In this document: positions 61,680 to 64,000 of the stretch, in pieces
Position numbering within the stretch: position 1 is the first letter of the stretch
How the letters are laid out: each line of letters begins with the position of its first letter
Origin: Chionis minor
Lineage: Eukaryota; Chordata; Aves; Charadriiformes; Chionididae
NCBI GenBank assembly: GCA_013398295.1
Contig: VZSF01006565.1
Location: forward strand, 400,165-464,164
Length of the DNA stretch: 64,000 nucleotides
Direction: 5' to 3'
Position numbers and translations under genes: made by a program
The notes under the pieces: model-generated
What the model saw: the letters and a program-made list of their open reading frames with translations, nothing else
Databases searched by the model: none
Told to the model about the DNA's origin: nothing

Positions 61680-64000
61680 TACTCGCCTTCAGTAACTCCA
61701 GGAGTTTCACTGGGAGATGGTGAGTCATGCTAACATGCCTTTCTACAGCACAGAAATAAATCATTTTTGCACATTCCAGTATTTTGGGGAGAAGGAGGGA
61801 GGAAACGCAAAATGAATCTAACACACATTTGATTCCTTAAATTTATAATAAATCCAAATGATTTACCAGAACATAAAATTCTCACATGCAGAGTCAAGGA
61901 CAATATTCTATTCATGTGCAAGAGTCATTTATTCATTTATAATTAGATAAAATGAACTGCAATTTTTTAAGAAAAAATTTGCATGTGGCAACAGTAATGT
62001 ATTACGGAAGGGTGGCACTTTGTTACATCCATTTGTTAGTCAGGACACTGGAGCTGCAATTTAATAGACAAGAAATAAGTACAGTAGAGGAAGGGAAAAA
62101 ATTAAATTCCGCGTGATCAGCAAGGTTTCGAACAATCGCTAGCCAACTGAAGTGGGTGCCATATCTATAAGTCATTTTGTTTTATAGGCCATTAGGATCT
62201 CCTGAGAGAGGCTGCATGGAGACCGCTGCTTTTTGTTGAAATTAAAATGTCAGAGAAAAAGAAATAGAACAAAACAGGGAATCTGCAATTAATTACAAGG
62301 CCATAAAAATTCAATAATCAGGAGGCAGTGCTGCTGTAGGCACAGCGGTATCTGATTCAGGCTAACAGGAATGGAATACATTAATCTTTTCAAATTAGTT
62401 TTTTAATCTGACGGGGATATATAGTGACGTGTTCTTTTACTGTTTGAGCAGAGCTGCTGTCTAATATATAATGCTGAGTGTCTGGAATTAGGACATCTAT
62501 AGCCATTTTGTGACTACAACATTTTCACGGCATTTATTCAACCCTATCTGTACACCTGTCCCACAGTAATCAGGCAAAACATGTTCAAAGTTCACATCCT
62601 CGATACTGCTTACGAAAAAGAATTAAAATGCTGGGATTAAGACAAAATAGCAGGTCCCCAAACAAGCTTGGCACAAGGCTGCTTAAAATGGCAGTCTGCT
62701 CTTCAGGATATACATCACAAGGCTTTGAAATTGGGTTCCCATTCCGTGTTTACAGTGAGGTTTTTTTTTGTTTTTGTTTTGTTTTTTTTTTTTTTTTTTT
62801 TTACACAAAGGTGACCTGCAAAGACACTGTCTTCCTTCTGCCATGTTTTTGCATGCATTAGAGTGAAGCCCAAAGAGTTTCATAGATCAGGGGATTTTCT
62901 TACTTTTTTTATTTAAATATCAGTAACATCCCAGAGACCTATTCTTCTGGCAGATGCTCACCACTCTTTCCAGTGGCCCTTTTAAGAAGCCCAAATGTAT
63001 ACTACAAATCCTTACATGTTACTTAAGCACTCGGGAGATAGATGAATGTTTACTGGACACCAGTTATCTAGAGCATGTGTCCAGCCTCAGAGTTAGAAAG
63101 ACCTACAAAGACTAACACTGTTTTTTTTAAAAAAAAGAAAAAATATCTTTTCCTCTTCTTTGCTAGGCTCTACGCTCTAATTCTACTGAAATTGTATTCA
63201 CTGCATTTTCACTTATCACTGGATGCGGCCAGCAGAGACACACTTTCCTCTTGAATGAAACCCCAGGAGTCTGTTCCCTCTTTCTCCACCTGCCCAAATA
63301 CCTCTTTCTTTTTAAAATTATCTAAAACTACCCGAAAGACTACTTCTGCATCTTCTTTCAAATGATACATGGGGAAAGAGACACACAAACCCTTCTTTTT
63401 GACTTGTTCAAAGATCGCTCTGCATGTTACACAAGAAGTGTCTTTTTACATAGACTTAGTCTAAATTCGCACTATTGAAAACAGCAAAATGCTTCTCACA
63501 TCCTACTGCCTCAAAACTTTCCTGTAGGTCTGTAAAATCATTGAAATCCTGTTTGTCCCGGGCACACTCATTTTGCTCCATTTGAGGTTTTAATCCTGTA
63601 AGCATACATTCCAAGATTAAAGAAGAAACTCCCCAGGTGAACATTAAATGTCTAAGCTCAGGTTTGAATTAAGACTTCACGCCTTTGGCTAATTCCACTT
63701 TTAGTTTACAGATTTCTCCCCCCCAATCAAATTCCAGTGCACTCACTTGAAAAGCCATTTTTCAATGTTTTACAGTGCCTGGATGTAGAGTAACATCATT
63801 TATGCATTCATTGCTTTCTCCTGCAAGGCAGAATAAATGGGCATGGATGCATCCTTTTCATGGATCCTTCAAAAGGATAAATAATATGTTGGTGTGGGGG
63901 TAGATCAAAGAAAGGAAGAGAGTTAGACAGCAAGTAAGCAAGACCTAATACGTCGAGACAGGCTTTGCAGGTTAAAAGAAATAGTAACTCCGTTTAGGAA
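61680..64000. other. Unique AT-rich non-coding DNA
   Basis: No gene is recognised. A T-rich block (T9-G-T5-G-T4-G-T21) lies at 62761-62802. The rest is unique sequence with short frames. Confidence 0.6.
62761..62802. repeat. Long T tract
   Basis: T-runs interrupted by single G bases and ending in about 21 T. The complement could be a poly(A) tail on the minus strand, but no retroposed gene body was recognised beside it. Confidence 0.85.

Noticed and set aside
1..64000. Splice-donor heptamers AGGTAAG as evidence for a multi-exon gene
   Set aside because: About six were found by eye on both strands, against roughly eight expected for any 7-mer in 2 x 64 kb. There is no enrichment, so exon calls were kept at low confidence.
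1..64000. CR1 3' ends, endogenous retrovirus LTRs or coding domains, DNA transposons
   Set aside because: No CR1 ATTCTATGA-type terminal repeats, reverse transcriptase motifs, LTR pairs or transposase motifs were seen on either strand.
1..64000. tRNA, rRNA, known microRNA, CRISPR array or bacterial operon structure
   Set aside because: No cloverleaf, rRNA segment, recognised microRNA seed hairpin, regularly spaced repeats or Shine-Dalgarno-led genes were found. The B-box-like site at 29.8 kb belongs to a SINE remnant.

Overview
The window reads as vertebrate, most likely avian (or at least sauropsid), nuclear non-coding DNA. It is moderately AT-rich and has no long conserved open reading frame, no bacterial-style gene packing and no tRNA or rRNA gene. 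Short A-rich, T-rich and C/A-rich simple sequence is scattered throughout. Decayed copies of old amniote interspersed repeats recur: MIR/CORE-SINE-like pieces and the palindromic 'CCCATTGA / TCAATGGG'-type families familiar from turtles, crocodilians and birds. No young LINE, SINE, LTR element or CR1 3' end was recognised, which fits the repeat-poor genomes of birds. No gene can be named. The window is probably an intergenic desert or the inside of large introns.

Layout. 1-9 kb: unique sequence with one ancient repeat near 6.4 kb, a C-run near 7.17 kb and two weak exon-like segments on the minus strand (1.4 and 6.6 kb). 9-9.4 kb: a small CpG-richer patch with an 85-codon ORF that has a good Kozak start. 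10-31 kb: mostly unique sequence with several old SINE/LINE remnants (14.4, 19.2, 22.0, 26.0, 27.3, 29.8 kb), a purine-rich minisatellite at 25.0 kb and small hairpins. 31.4-32.3 kb: two related ~115-bp segments about 760 bp apart. 37-44.5 kb: more ancient repeat remnants. Within this stretch, 41.87-42.38 kb holds two long G runs around an unresolved base (N), followed by a T/G-rich minisatellite. 47-51 kb: several minus-strand exon-like segments, the most protein-like at 49.0-49.2 kb. 51-64 kb: unique sequence with old repeats at 55.4, 57.3 and 61.6 kb.

All exon-like calls are low confidence. They rest on reading frame plus AG/GT context judged by eye, and strong donor heptamers (AGGTAAG) occur here at about the rate expected by chance. 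The firmest calls are the ancient repeats, the simple-sequence tracts, the 31.5/32.3 kb duplicate pair and the G/T-rich locus with its assembly gap.
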